64,000 nt of DNA from Ramlibacter albus (GCF_014297445.1 NZ_JACORU010000003.1:416286-480285), one strand, 5' to 3'. Shown: positions 44,592 through 53,618, counted from the first letter of the stretch. The notes: generated by a model not told the origin, from the sequence alone. Numbers and translations are program-made.

Positions 44592-44825
44592 TCAGCCGTC
44601 GTACTTGAACGACAGCGACACGCGGGCGCGGTACGCGACCACCTTGCCGCCATCCACCTTCATGTCCAGCTTGGTGATCTCGGCGATGCGCAGGTCGCGC
44701 AGCGTCTTGGCCGCCGTCTTGACCGCGTTGCTGGCGGCGTCTTCCCAGCTGGTCTTGCTGGTGCCGACCACTTCCACGATCTTGTAGACGCCTTCGTCAG
44801 CGTCCTTGACTGGTTTTTTCGCCAT
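44592..44825 (-). CDS. dodecin-family flavin-binding protein
   Basis: A 77-residue protein with the dodecin pattern: VYKIVEVVGTSKTSWEDAA, AVKTAAKTLRDLRIAEI and AYRARVSLSFKYDG. Dodecins form hollow 12-mers that store or buffer flavins; the Trp in SWEDAA is the flavin-stacking residue. The ATG at 44825 (MAKKPVKDADEGV) with GGAGAGG upstream is preferred over an upstream in-frame ATG. Confidence 0.9.
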   Translation of the reverse strand: MAKKPVKDADEGVYKIVEVVGTSKTSWEDAASNAVKTAAKTLRDLRIAEITKLDMKVDGGKVVAYRARVSLSFKYDG

Positions 44826-44896
44826 CTGATCCTCTCCGTCGGTGGTTGAAGGGATGAAGCGCATGCTACAACGCTGCTTCAACGTTGTCAGCCGCC

Positions 44897-45808
44897 ATGG
44901 ACTACCAACTCCTGCTCGAAGACATCGTCGACACGCTGCGCCCCGAGCTGGGAAAGGCCGGTCAAGTAGCCTCCTACATCCCGGCGCTGGCGCGTGTGCC
45001 GGCCGCTCAGTTCGGCATCGCGCTGCGCACGTGCGACGGGCAGGAGGCGCACGCGGGCGACAGCACCACGCCGTTTTCCATCCAGAGCATCAGCAAGCTC
45101 TTCGCGCTCACGCTGGGCATGCAGGCAATGGGCGAGAAGCTGTGGGAGCGCATCGGGCGCGAGCCTTCGGGCAACCCATTCAACTCGCTCGTGCAGCTGG
45201 AATCGGAGCAAGGGATCCCGCGCAACCCCTTCATCAACGCGGGGGCCATTGCCGTCACCGACAGGCTGGTGAGCCTGTTCGATGCGAAGGCGCACATGCT
45301 GGGCCTGCTCACCAGCCTGTGCGGCGAGCCGATCGCTTTCGACGACGAAGTGGCGGCGTCGGAGGCGGCAACGGGCTTTCGCAACATCGCGCTGGCCAAC
45401 TTCATGAAAAGCTTCGGCCGCATCGACAACGACGTGGGCCCGGTGCTGGACGCGTACTTCCACCACTGCTCGATCCGCATGAGCTGCCTGCAACTGGCGC
45501 GCGCCGCGGGCTACCTGTGCCGCGACGGCCAGCACCCGTACTCGGGCGAGCAAGTGCTGACCGAGAAGCAGGCGCGGCGCGTCAACGCGTTGATGCTCAC
45601 GTGCGGCACGTACGACGCGGCGGGCGAGTTCGCCTTCCGCATCGGCCTGCCGTGCAAGAGCGGCGTGGGTGGCGGCATCGTGGCCGTGGTGCCGGACAAG
45701 CTGACGCTGTGCGTGTGGTCGCCGGCGCTGGAACACAGCGGCAATTCGCTGCTGGGGATGAAGGCGCTGGAGATGTTCGCGGGGCGCACGGGGGTGTCGG
45801 TCTTCTGA
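44897..45808 (+). CDS. glsA: glutaminase
   Basis: A 303-residue serine-dependent glutaminase (glutamine to glutamate plus ammonia). The SxxK motif is in PFSIQSISKLFAL. NPFINAGAIAV, GFRNIALANFMKSFG and SGVGGGIVAVVPDKLTLCVWSP are the other family blocks. The ATG at 44897 (MDYQLLLEDI) is chosen over a TTG four codons upstream. 71 bp from the dodecin start, divergent. Confidence 0.94.
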   Translation: MDYQLLLEDIVDTLRPELGKAGQVASYIPALARVPAAQFGIALRTCDGQEAHAGDSTTPFSIQSISKLFALTLGMQAMGEKLWERIGREPSGNPFNSLVQLESEQGIPRNPFINAGAIAVTDRLVSLFDAKAHMLGLLTSLCGEPIAFDDEVAASEAATGFRNIALANFMKSFGRIDNDVGPVLDAYFHHCSIRMSCLQLARAAGYLCRDGQHPYSGEQVLTEKQARRVNALMLTCGTYDAAGEFAFRIGLPCKSGVGGGIVAVVPDKLTLCVWSPALEHSGNSLLGMKALEMFAGRTGVSVF

Positions 45809-45835
45809 CGCCGATGGTGACCGGCTGGCGGCCGG

Positions 45836-46822
45836 CTACTCGATCAGCCTCGTCGCCCGCATCAGCACCGTTTGCGGCACCTTCAGCTTGAGCGCCTGCG
45901 CCACGCGCATGTTGACGACGAGGTCGAAGCTGGTGGGCTGCTGCACGGGAAGGTCCGCGGGCTTGGCGCCCGCGAGTATCTTCTGCACGTAGACGACCGC
46001 CATGCGCGCCAGCGCGGCCTGCGCGGTGTACGTGACCACCGCGCCCGACTCCGAGAAATTGCCGTCGACGCTCACGATCGGGATCGCATGCGTGGACGCG
46101 AACTGGGCGAAGCGCGCGCGATACGCGACGTGGCTGCTGTCCAGGCCGGTGATGAGGGCGTCCGGCCGATTCTTCAACAGCGCCGCGAGTGCCGCGTCGA
46201 TCTGCTCGGGCGCACTGATCTCCACCATGTCCGCGGCGATGCCCGCGCTGCGAGCCAGTTGCGCGAAGGTGCGGAAGATGGGCCCGTTCGAGGTATTGAG
46301 CGGGTTGACCAGCACCGCGATGCGCTTCGTGCCGGGGATGATCTCGCGCGCCAGTTCGAGCAGCTTGCCGATGTAGTCGTCGGACATGCTCGCCGTGCCC
46401 GTGATGTTGCCGCCCGGCTGCGCATAGCTCGCAACGAGCCGGTTGCCGACCGGGTCGTTCAGGCCCGTCATCACGATGGGGATGGTGCTGGTTGCCTGCT
46501 GCGCGGCCCGCGCCGACGCGATCGTGGTCACCAGGATCAACGCCGGCTTGCGGGCAGCTGCCGATTGCGCCAGTGCCGGGAAACGCTCGTAGTGGCCGTC
46601 GGCCCAGGTGTAGTCGAGGACGTAGTCCTTGCCGTCGGCGAGGCCGACGCCCTGGAGCAGCGACCGGAAGGCGGCGGCGACCCGGGCGCCCTCCTTTTCG
46701 GAGCCGGTGTAGAGGAGCTCGATGCGCGCGGGGCCGGCCTGCGCGATGCAGGCAAGCGGATGCAGCGCAAGCAAGAGTGCGCCACAAGCTGCACCACGCC
46801 TCGTGCACAGCGACCTGTCCAT
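45836..46822 (-). CDS. lone ABC-type substrate-binding protein (PF04392 type), copy 1
   Basis: A 328-residue secreted binding protein. Signal GALLLALHPLACIAQA; then PFPxx-like two-lobe fold with VMTGLNDPVGNRLVASYAQPGGN and TGTASMSDDYIGKLLELA. This family (PF04392) is widespread in Burkholderiales without linked permease or ATPase, and none is present here. Close paralog at 49225-50220: the last 30 residues of both read VQQPTSF...VAQALxxKVPQT. Ligand unknown. Confidence 0.85.
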   Translation of the reverse strand: MDRSLCTRRGAACGALLLALHPLACIAQAGPARIELLYTGSEKEGARVAAAFRSLLQGVGLADGKDYVLDYTWADGHYERFPALAQSAAARKPALILVTTIASARAAQQATSTIPIVMTGLNDPVGNRLVASYAQPGGNITGTASMSDDYIGKLLELAREIIPGTKRIAVLVNPLNTSNGPIFRTFAQLARSAGIAADMVEISAPEQIDAALAALLKNRPDALITGLDSSHVAYRARFAQFASTHAIPIVSVDGNFSESGAVVTYTAQAALARMAVVYVQKILAGAKPADLPVQQPTSFDLVVNMRVAQALKLKVPQTVLMRATRLIE

Positions 46823-46879
46823 GTTGCCCCCGAGCTTACCCGGGCCGGCGAAACGGGCAATGTGCGGTTTCGCACCCGG

Positions 46880-47515
46880 CTACGCAGCCGCGGCGGCGAA
46901 GGCAGCCACCACGTCTTCGGTCACCACCATCTCGTGCGCATACGGCCCCGCATTGAGGAACGTGGCGTCCATCTCCTCCTTCAGGAAAGCCGCCGTCGCG
47001 TCCTTCACCATCGTGAGGTGGTAGCCCAGCTCCACCGCATACCGCGCCGTCGCTTCATAGCAGGCGTTGGTGCGCATGCCGCACAGCACGATGTGGCTCA
47101 CGCCATGCAGCTTGAGCAGCGTGTCGAGGTCGGTGTTGGCGAAGCCGCTGTGCGTCCAGTGCTCCTTGCACACCATGTCGCCGGGCTTCGGCACGAAGTC
47201 CGGGTGCCACTCGCCGCCCCACGTGCCCGCCGCGAAGAAGCGGTGCTCCGCCGTCTTGCGGTGCGTGAAGTTGGTGAAGCGCCAGCCCTCGTAGTCGCCC
47301 TCGCGCCAGCGGCGGTGCGGCACGAACCCCACGCGCACGCCCGCCGCCCGCGCGGCCGACTGCAGGCGGCGCAGGTTGGGCAGCAGGTTGACCCGCGCCG
47401 CGTTGTCCTTGAGGTACGGCCACATCTTGCCGCCTTCGGAGATGAAATCGTTCAGGGGGTCGACGAAGAGCACGGCCGTCGACGCGAGCGGGTAGGAAAG
47501 GGCTTTGGCTTGCAT
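46880..47515 (-). CDS. isochorismatase-like cysteine hydrolase
   Basis: A 211-residue hydrolase of the isochorismatase superfamily. TAVLFVDPLNDFISEGGKMW carries the catalytic Asp, CKEHWTHSGFANTDLDTLLK the region of the Lys, and HIVLCGMRTNACYEATAR the catalytic Cys. Reactions in this group include nicotinamide, biuret and carbamoyl-amide hydrolysis; substrate not set. The ATG at 47515 is preferred. Divergent from the GlxA-type regulator by 122 bp, which makes that regulator a candidate controller. Confidence 0.87.
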   Translation of the reverse strand: MQAKALSYPLASTAVLFVDPLNDFISEGGKMWPYLKDNAARVNLLPNLRRLQSAARAAGVRVGFVPHRRWREGDYEGWRFTNFTHRKTAEHRFFAAGTWGGEWHPDFVPKPGDMVCKEHWTHSGFANTDLDTLLKLHGVSHIVLCGMRTNACYEATARYAVELGYHLTMVKDATAAFLKEEMDATFLNAGPYAHEMVVTEDVVAAFAAAAA

Positions 47516-47637
47516 GCGGACCAGTCTAGGAAGCGAAGCGCGTTTGCGCCGCGCCGGCGGCGGACAGGACAGCATCGATTTCGGACATATTGCGGCGCCC
47601 AGTGCAAGGCGGGCCGGCCGCTGGCAAAGTACGGGGC

Positions 47638-48594
47638 ATGGACACACCGCACCGAGTTGTGGTCGTCGCGACGCCGGGCGTCGTGGCTTTCGACTTGATG
47701 GTGCCCGTGCAGGTGTTCCGGCGCGTCACGCGCAGTCGCTACCAGGTCACCATTGCGGGCCTGGAGGCCGGGCAGGTGTACGAAGGCCACGGCATGGAGG
47801 TGCGCGCCGCGCGCGGGCTGGACGCGCTGGACGAGGCCGACACCGTGATGCTGCCCGGCCTGGACGACGTGGGCGCACCAGCGCCGCCGCAGTTGATCGA
47901 CGCGGTGCTGCGCGCCCACGCGCGTGGCGCTAGGCTCGCATCCATCTGCACCGGCGCGTTCTACCTCGCGCAGACGGGCTTGCTGAACCACCGCACTGCC
48001 ACCACGCACTGGGCGCTGGCGGCGGAATTCTCCGCGCGCTTCCCGAAAGTGAAGGTGGACCCGAACGCGCTGTACGTAGACCACGGCGACGTGGTGACGT
48101 CCGCCGGTGCGACGGCCGGTATCGACATGTGCCTGCACATCGTGCGGCACGACTTCGGCGAGCGCGTGGCCAACTCGGTCGCGAAGTTGCTCGTGGCCAG
48201 CCCGCATCGCAACGGCGCACAAGCGCAGGTGATCGCGCGGCCGATGCCGCCTACGCGCACGCGGCACCTGGGGCCGGTGTGCACATGGGCCATCGAGCAC
48301 CTGGACGAGCCGCTGACCGTGACTGCGCTGGCCGAACGTGCCGGCCTGACAACCCGCTCCCTCTCGCGCCGCTTCCAGGACGAGATGGGCATGAGCCCGC
48401 TGCAGTGGTTGAACGAGCAGCGCGTGCGCAAGGCGCAGGCGCTGCTGGAGGCCAGTGCGTTGTCGGTCGAGCAGGTGGCGCAGCAGTGCGGTTTCGGCGG
48501 CGTGTTGCCGTGCCGGCGGCACTTCAGGAAGCTGGTGGGCGTGAGCCCGCAGCAGTATCGCAGGGACTTCGTGGCGCGAGAGGCGAGAAGCTGA
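47638..48594 (+). CDS. GlxA-type AraC-family transcription regulator
   Basis: A 318-residue regulator: an N-terminal DJ-1/PfpI-like domain (VVVVATPGVVAFDLMVPVQV, AAICTGA-type loop as SICTGAFYLAQTG, with Cys in place) and a C-terminal AraC DNA-binding domain with two helix-turn-helix units (VTALAERAGLTTRSLSRRFQ and VEQVAQQCGFGGVLPCRRHF). Probably senses a small metabolite. The isochorismatase-like gene faces it and is a likely target. Confidence 0.9.
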   Translation: MDTPHRVVVVATPGVVAFDLMVPVQVFRRVTRSRYQVTIAGLEAGQVYEGHGMEVRAARGLDALDEADTVMLPGLDDVGAPAPPQLIDAVLRAHARGARLASICTGAFYLAQTGLLNHRTATTHWALAAEFSARFPKVKVDPNALYVDHGDVVTSAGATAGIDMCLHIVRHDFGERVANSVAKLLVASPHRNGAQAQVIARPMPPTRTRHLGPVCTWAIEHLDEPLTVTALAERAGLTTRSLSRRFQDEMGMSPLQWLNEQRVRKAQALLEASALSVEQVAQQCGFGGVLPCRRHFRKLVGVSPQQYRRDFVAREARS

Positions 48595-48598
48595 AATC

Positions 48599-49228
48599 TC
48601 AAGGCGAATACCGGAACTGCACCCTCACCGGCAGCTTCTCCGCCCGCCCCTGCTCCTTCATCCACTTGCGCGCGAACTCCTGCACGGTTTGCGCGGCATG
48701 GGGCTGCACGGCGCGCAGGTAAGCGTCCTGCCCCGCTCGGCGATCGAGTTCGGGGCCGAGTTGGCGCATGAGCGAGCGCTCGTTGCTGGCCTGCGTGGGG
48801 CTGAGCCAGCCGCGCTGCGACTCGACCTCGAGCTTGCCCGTGTCGAATGCGACCGGGCTGGCCGGCTGCAAGGCGGGCACCGTCAACTCGTAGTGATCGC
48901 CATTGAGCTGCAGCTCCCACGTCTCGGCGAGCGGGACGCGGTAGACGTAGTGCACGGGAACGCGCACGCGCGAGATGGTGGGCTGCAGAATGGACGAGCA
49001 GTCGATCAGCGGGCATTCGTACCGCGCCTGCCAACCGAACTCCTCCACCTTCTTGAGCGTTGCCACTTCGAGCATGCCGCCGGGCGTGCGCAGGATGATG
49101 ACCTTCGCGGGGTCGAGCAGCTCGACGCGCTGCTGGCCGGGTTTCGCCGCCTTGTACGCAACCAGCGTGATGGCGCCGAGCAAGGCGACGGCCACGAGGG
49201 TGACGACGAAGCGGGCAATGGCGTTCAC
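48599..49228 (-). CDS. membrane-anchored periplasmic hypothetical protein
   Basis: A 209-residue protein with one N-terminal membrane helix (FVVTLVAVALLGAITLVAY) and a periplasmic part with the beta-rich stretch VIILRTPGGMLEVATLKKVEEFGWQ. Layout recalls DUF4230 proteins but I cannot confirm that. The stop is 5 bp from the convergent GlxA gene and its start overlaps the stop of the binding-protein gene by 4 bp, so the two are probably translated together. Confidence 0.62.
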   Translation of the reverse strand: MNAIARFVVTLVAVALLGAITLVAYKAAKPGQQRVELLDPAKVIILRTPGGMLEVATLKKVEEFGWQARYECPLIDCSSILQPTISRVRVPVHYVYRVPLAETWELQLNGDHYELTVPALQPASPVAFDTGKLEVESQRGWLSPTQASNERSLMRQLGPELDRRAGQDAYLRAVQPHAAQTVQEFARKWMKEQGRAEKLPVRVQFRYSP

Positions 49229-50220
49229 TCGATCACCCGCGTAGCCCGCACCAGCAACGTCTGCGGCACCTTCACGCCCAGCGCCTGCGCCACCTTCATG
49301 TTCACGGCCAGCGTGAAGCTGGTGGGCTGCTGCACGGGCAGGTCCTGCGGCCGCGCGCCGGCGAGGATCTTGCGGACATACACCGATGCCATCTTGGCCA
49401 ACGCATATTCCGCGGTGTACGTGACCAGCGCACCCGAGGTGCTGAAGTTGCCGTCGACGCTGACGATGGGCACGCCCTGCGCCGCCGAGAACGCGGCGAA
49501 GTGCGCGCGAGCGGCGGTGAGGCTGCTGTCCAGCCCCGTGATCATCGCGTCGGGGCGGCGACGGGCGAGCTGCGCCAATGCAGGCTCGATCTGCTCGGGC
49601 GCGCTGATCTCGACGGCCTGCGCGGCAATGCCGTCCCTGCGGGCCAGGCGCTCGAACGTGCGGAAGATCGGGCGATTGGAAGGGTTCAGCGGGTTCAGCA
49701 GGACGGCGATGCGCTTCGTGCCGGGCAGCGCTTCACGCGTGAGCTCGAGCAGCTTGCCGACGTAGTCTTCCGTCATGCTGGCCGTGCCCGTGATGTTGCC
49801 GCCCGGTTGCGCAAAGCTCGCCACGAGGCCGCTGCCCACGGGGTCGTTGATGCCGAACATCACGATGGGGATGGTGCTGGTGGCGTGCTTCGCGGCGAGT
49901 GCGGCGGCCGCCGTGGTGACCAGGATGGCCGCAGGCTTTGCGGCAACGGCAGCGCGCGCGAGCCCGGGAAAGCGTTTGTAGTCGCCACCGGCCCAGAAGA
50001 ACTCCAGCACGAAGTCCTTGCCCTGGACCATGCCGGAGGTTTCCAGCACGCGCTTGAAACTGCGGGCAGTGCCCGCGTCGTCGTGCTCGGAGGCGGTCGC
50101 CAGCACGGCGAGCACGGCGGGTGCGGCCTGCGCGGCGGCATCGCCGGCGCGTGCCAGGACAAGTGCAACGCCCGATGCGAGAACGGCGCGGCGCGCGCCT
50201 GCGGCAGGGGGGTTCTGCAT
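49225..50220 (-). CDS. lone ABC-type substrate-binding protein (PF04392 type), copy 2
   Basis: A 331-residue paralog of the gene at 45836-46822. Signal and Ala-rich leader (RAVLASGVALVLARAGDAAAQ), then MFGINDPVGSGLVASFAQPG and TGTASMTEDYVGKLLELT. The central and C-terminal parts align closely with copy 1 (NPLNPSNRPIFRTFERLARRDG; VSVDGNFSTSGALVTYTAE). No permease or ATPase nearby. Ligand unknown. Confidence 0.85.
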   Translation of the reverse strand: MQNPPAAGARRAVLASGVALVLARAGDAAAQAAPAVLAVLATASEHDDAGTARSFKRVLETSGMVQGKDFVLEFFWAGGDYKRFPGLARAAVAAKPAAILVTTAAAALAAKHATSTIPIVMFGINDPVGSGLVASFAQPGGNITGTASMTEDYVGKLLELTREALPGTKRIAVLLNPLNPSNRPIFRTFERLARRDGIAAQAVEISAPEQIEPALAQLARRRPDAMITGLDSSLTAARAHFAAFSAAQGVPIVSVDGNFSTSGALVTYTAEYALAKMASVYVRKILAGARPQDLPVQQPTSFTLAVNMKVAQALGVKVPQTLLVRATRVIE

Positions 50221-50360
50221 CTTTCAAGCGTAGCCGCAACGCTGCCGACGCGTAGCGATTGGTTGCAAATGGTTTCGGCTAGTCATTGCTTGAAAGAAGA
50301 TCACACATCAGGATCGAATTCGATGTGCGTTGTTGCGGCGCGAGCGGGAGGCGGGGACGA

Positions 50361-51494
50361 ATGAAAATCAAGACAAGCTTCGTGATCTTCAAGGGCAAGA
50401 CGGGCCTTGACGGCGACCCGGAAGCGCGCGGCTCCAAGATCCAGGAGATCGACCAGGCATTCGTGACGTACGAAGCGCAGTGGAACGGCGCCAGCGACGC
50501 CGGCAAGATCCAGCTGACGGCGAACCTGTTCGTCGCGTGCAAGAACTGGCTGAAGAAGAAGGAGCGCAAGAGCCTCTACAAGGAGCGCTTCCTTCAGCCC
50601 ACCATCCTGAACACGAACCTGCACGACCGCAAGAAGGCGATCCTGGCGGTGGCCGAGGAGTGCCTCGACGCGCTCGCGGTGATGGACCCACAGCTGTGGA
50701 CGAGGACGGAGTTCGACCGGCACAAGGTGCGCAGCCTCGAGGGCGGCGAGCGCCTGAGGCATGCCAAGACCCTGTCACCCGGCTACAACCTCGAGCGCGA
50801 CAGCTGGCTGAAGTCGGGCAAGACCCGGGCGATTGCCGGCAGCGGGCTCAGCAGCGACGTCAAGGAGCTCAAGAAGAAGAACAAGACCAAGCTGCACGAC
50901 CTCGACCTGAAGGACTACATCAAGCTCGACAAGCTGGTGAACGGCGGCGCGGTGCAGTACCTGAAGAAGGCGCAGCGCCTGGACAAGATGATGGTGCTCA
51001 ACGACGACTGCCTTCTGTGCCACGCCACCTCCCCCGACGTGCCGGCCTCGACCACGCAAAAGCCCTTTCCCGCGCGCGAGCGCATGCCCAACGACTGGCT
51101 GGGGGTTTCAGGGTTCGACCGCGAGCACTGGATGTACGCGATGGACTCGTACGGCAACCTCTTCATCTCGAAGGGCGAGGTCGAGGACGGCTTCGCGTTC
51201 TTCAACCATTCCTCGTTCAATTCGGGACGCGAGGTGACGTCGGCCGGGATGATGACCATCATCGCCGGCAAGCTGCGCTGGATCGAGAACAACAGCGGCC
51301 ACTACAAGCCCACGCCGGACAAGGTGCACCAGGCGATCAAGTTGCTGGCGCTGGACGGGCACGACCTCAGCGAGGCGCTCGTGGGCATCGGCGTGTACAA
51401 CAACCTCGGGCACCTGAGCGGCATCGAGTGCTACGAGGCGCGCTCCTACCTGGACCTCACCCACGCCGGGGCCAAGCCCTTCCTGGTCTTGTAG
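50361..51494 (+). CDS. protein with plant-IQM-like C-terminal domain
   Basis: A 377-residue soluble protein with no signal. The N-terminal half is helical and Lys-rich (WLKKKERKSLYKERFLQPT). The last 120 residues read MYAMDSYGNLFISKGEVEDG, then FFNHSSFNSGREVTSAGMM, LRWIENNSGHYKPTPD, and a helix. The block HSSFxxGxxxxxAGxxxxxxGxLxxIxxxSGHYxPT is what I recall as the conserved core of plant IQM calmodulin-binding proteins. It would be unusual in a bacterium. The ATG at 50361 follows GGCGGGGACGA; an in-frame start at 50286 is less likely. Role unknown. Confidence 0.68.
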   Translation: MKIKTSFVIFKGKTGLDGDPEARGSKIQEIDQAFVTYEAQWNGASDAGKIQLTANLFVACKNWLKKKERKSLYKERFLQPTILNTNLHDRKKAILAVAEECLDALAVMDPQLWTRTEFDRHKVRSLEGGERLRHAKTLSPGYNLERDSWLKSGKTRAIAGSGLSSDVKELKKKNKTKLHDLDLKDYIKLDKLVNGGAVQYLKKAQRLDKMMVLNDDCLLCHATSPDVPASTTQKPFPARERMPNDWLGVSGFDREHWMYAMDSYGNLFISKGEVEDGFAFFNHSSFNSGREVTSAGMMTIIAGKLRWIENNSGHYKPTPDKVHQAIKLLALDGHDLSEALVGIGVYNNLGHLSGIECYEARSYLDLTHAGAKPFLVL

Positions 51495-51509
51495 AAGGAG
51501 CAGGCGCCG

Positions 51510-51962
51510 TCAGTCCAGGTTCACGACGTGCGGCATTCCGTCGGGCTTGGTGATCATCGCCGTCAGCGCGGTGGCCAGCTCCTGCAGGCGTTGATGGGTG
51601 GTGGGGACGACGCAATCGAGCTTCGCCTGGACGACCTCGACTTCGGTGTCGACAGGGTGCGCGAGCAACACACTCAGGCCCACCATGTCGGGCGCGCTGA
51701 AGACGCGTTCCGATATCTGGATGTGCACTTGCGTGAACGCACCGGCGTTGCCCGCGCGATAGCCGGACGCGAAGACGGCGGGCTCGTGCACCGAGAACGG
51801 AAACACCGCGAAGCGCTTAGCTGCTGCCCTGATCGAATCCGGATCGACAAAACAGCTCGCGCGGCCCGTGAACCCGCCTGCCGCCAGGGACACTTCCAAC
51901 TTTGTCCTGGACTCGTCCAGCGCGAGCATTGAAAGCGTGAGGGTGTTTGGCGTGCTGGGCAT
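51510..51962 (-). CDS. 150-residue hypothetical protein
   Basis: A soluble protein starting MPSTPNTLTLSMLALDESR. Alternating pattern LTLSML...LEVSLAAGGFTGRASCFV suggests a small beta-sandwich. No motif recognised. GGACGG lies before the ATG at 51962; an in-frame extension to 52037 is possible. It shares regulation with nothing visible and lies convergent to the IQM-like gene. Confidence 0.55.
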   Translation of the reverse strand: MPSTPNTLTLSMLALDESRTKLEVSLAAGGFTGRASCFVDPDSIRAAAKRFAVFPFSVHEPAVFASGYRAGNAGAFTQVHIQISERVFSAPDMVGLSVLLAHPVDTEVEVVQAKLDCVVPTTHQRLQELATALTAMITKPDGMPHVVNLD

Positions 51963-52105
51963 GGGTCCGTCCCGGTTGTTGTTGGAGCCGGAGCGGAATC
52001 TACGATGAAAGAAGTGCCTGGAGGTCGGTCGCGGCACCAGACTGAAGTCTAGGGGGCGTCCCTCCCCGCGCGCGCATCAACTACGAATTCATTAGCCGCT
52101 TCCAA

Positions 52106-52507
52106 TCAGCTCCCGCCGAAAACGTTCACAGCTTGCCCAGGTACAAGTCGGTCTTGAGCTGCGACATTTCTCGGTGTTACCGCACTGGCTCTGAACTGGC
52201 TCGCATAGACCAGCAAGTCAAGCTCGCCGGCGTCCAGCAGAATGCCGCCTCCCTTCGCAACGAACGCGGCGCGCTCCACTTCCGACACTTCATAGATCGT
52301 CCCGAAGTGCGAGCGCAGTTCGGGTTCCGAAATGTTGTCGCTTTCCTCGCGGTTTTGAGCGCCTGTCTGGGTCTCGGTGATCACCGTCTCCACGGTATGC
52401 AAGGTGAAGTACTCGGCCAATGGCCTCAGTACGCCCGTGCGCCGTGCTTCGATGATGACATTGGTGTCGATGAGGACGATGGACTGGTGCTGAAACACGG
52501 GGCGCAA
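52106..52507 (-). pseudogene. decayed PIN-domain protein partner of XRE/ImmA regulator
   Basis: The frame reads VLIDTNVIIEARRTG, the PIN opening with its first Asp, and later LDAGELDLLVYASQF, holding further acidic ligands. Then homology to PIN proteins seems to stop. In another frame of the same strand, just before a TGA at 52126, the codons read HREMSQLKTDLYLGKL, which resembles the usual C-terminal end of this PIN group. About 50-60 residues of the middle-to-C-terminal part appear missing. So this looks like an internal deletion with a frameshift. Translation, if any, starts at TTG 52507 or GTG 52498 right after the regulator stop. Confidence 0.55.
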
Positions 52508-53608
52508 TCAAAGCTCATACGGACACGCAACTTCGTTGGCCTTGAATATCGATGCGAGACGATCAACCGAAACGCCTGTCAGCGCAGCAGCGCGTCGAAC
52601 GGAAATTTCGCCCTTGTCGATGGCCCACGACAGCACGCCCAGGAAGCGTCGGCCAAAGAGGGGGGGCTTGGAGTCCCCCGGCCCGGACCGCTCCCTCTCG
52701 AGACTCACTCGCTCGCCGGCGGCTTTTGACACGTGGCCCAGGTTGACGAGGCGCCAAAGCATTGCCTGCGGGCTGACAGACATGTACCGTGCCGCGGCTG
52801 CGATCCATGCAGCGAGCTCGGCCTCCTTTGGAAGCGGATGGTGCTCGACGATCTGTTGGATCGTTGCCGCAGGCATCAACAAGCCAGCGGCGAAGTTGTC
52901 AGCCAATTGCTCGATCCGCTTGTACTTGTAGTCCCCTCTGCCCGCTTCATCGATGTGGTGCGGAGGCATTGAATGCCAGGTCAGAAGGTGGAAGAACTCG
53001 TGCGCGAGGTCGAACGCACGGCGCCCGGGGGGCTCATTGCGATTGACAAGAATGGTGTTGAGCGCACCGACACGACAGGCAGCCCCCGATACGCCGGGAA
53101 TGGCATCGACGTAAAGAACCACGGTGTCGAGAAGGTTCTCGAGCGCCTGCGAAAGAGTCTGAGCGGGAATCTCGCCGAGATTCATCAACTTCGCGATGCT
53201 TTCACCCTGACTCTGCGCATCTTCGAATGTGCTGCGATGGTCAAGGTCGATCTGGCGCACTCCTGAGTTGACGGGGTCGCCCTTCTTTTGGCTTAGATAG
53301 CGAAACGCAGCAATCCAGCGGCCGGCCTGTTCTTCATAGGCATCGAGCTCGTGGCGCGGCACGTTTTTCTGGCGCCAACTGAACACCCCTTCGCCTACCA
53401 ATTGCAGCGGGTCCGCAATCGCAAAAACCGTCGTGCCGAGTGCCTTCGCGGCCCTGGCAAGTTCCTCAGGACTCACCTCGCGGGCGCCGTTCTCAATGTC
53501 TGAAAGCGCTTGCCGATCGGGCAACTCCATGGCCGCAGCCAGCGCGTCCTGCGAAAGGCCGCGCTTCTCTCGGAGCAACCTCAGCCGTTGCCGTTGCAAG
53601 TTGTGCAT
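52508..53608 (-). CDS. XRE-type regulator with ImmA/IrrE metallopeptidase domain
   Basis: A 366-residue protein (or 368 from the GTG at 53614). Residues about 5-65 form a Cro/CI-type helix-turn-helix (LRLLREKRGLSQDALAAAM). Then an ImmA/IrrE-type metallopeptidase domain with HEFFH near residue 203 and a distal Glu in EQLADNFAAGLLMP. Such proteins cleave or relieve a repressor in response to stress, or act as antitoxin with a PIN-type partner. Downstream lies the decayed PIN gene. Lower GC than neighbours. The palindromic operator just upstream suggests autorepression. Confidence 0.82.
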   Translation of the reverse strand: MHNLQRQRLRLLREKRGLSQDALAAAMELPDRQALSDIENGAREVSPEELARAAKALGTTVFAIADPLQLVGEGVFSWRQKNVPRHELDAYEEQAGRWIAAFRYLSQKKGDPVNSGVRQIDLDHRSTFEDAQSQGESIAKLMNLGEIPAQTLSQALENLLDTVVLYVDAIPGVSGAACRVGALNTILVNRNEPPGRRAFDLAHEFFHLLTWHSMPPHHIDEAGRGDYKYKRIEQLADNFAAGLLMPAATIQQIVEHHPLPKEAELAAWIAAAARYMSVSPQAMLWRLVNLGHVSKAAGERVSLERERSGPGDSKPPLFGRRFLGVLSWAIDKGEISVRRAAALTGVSVDRLASIFKANEVACPYEL

Positions 53609-53618
53609 GGGCACCTAT

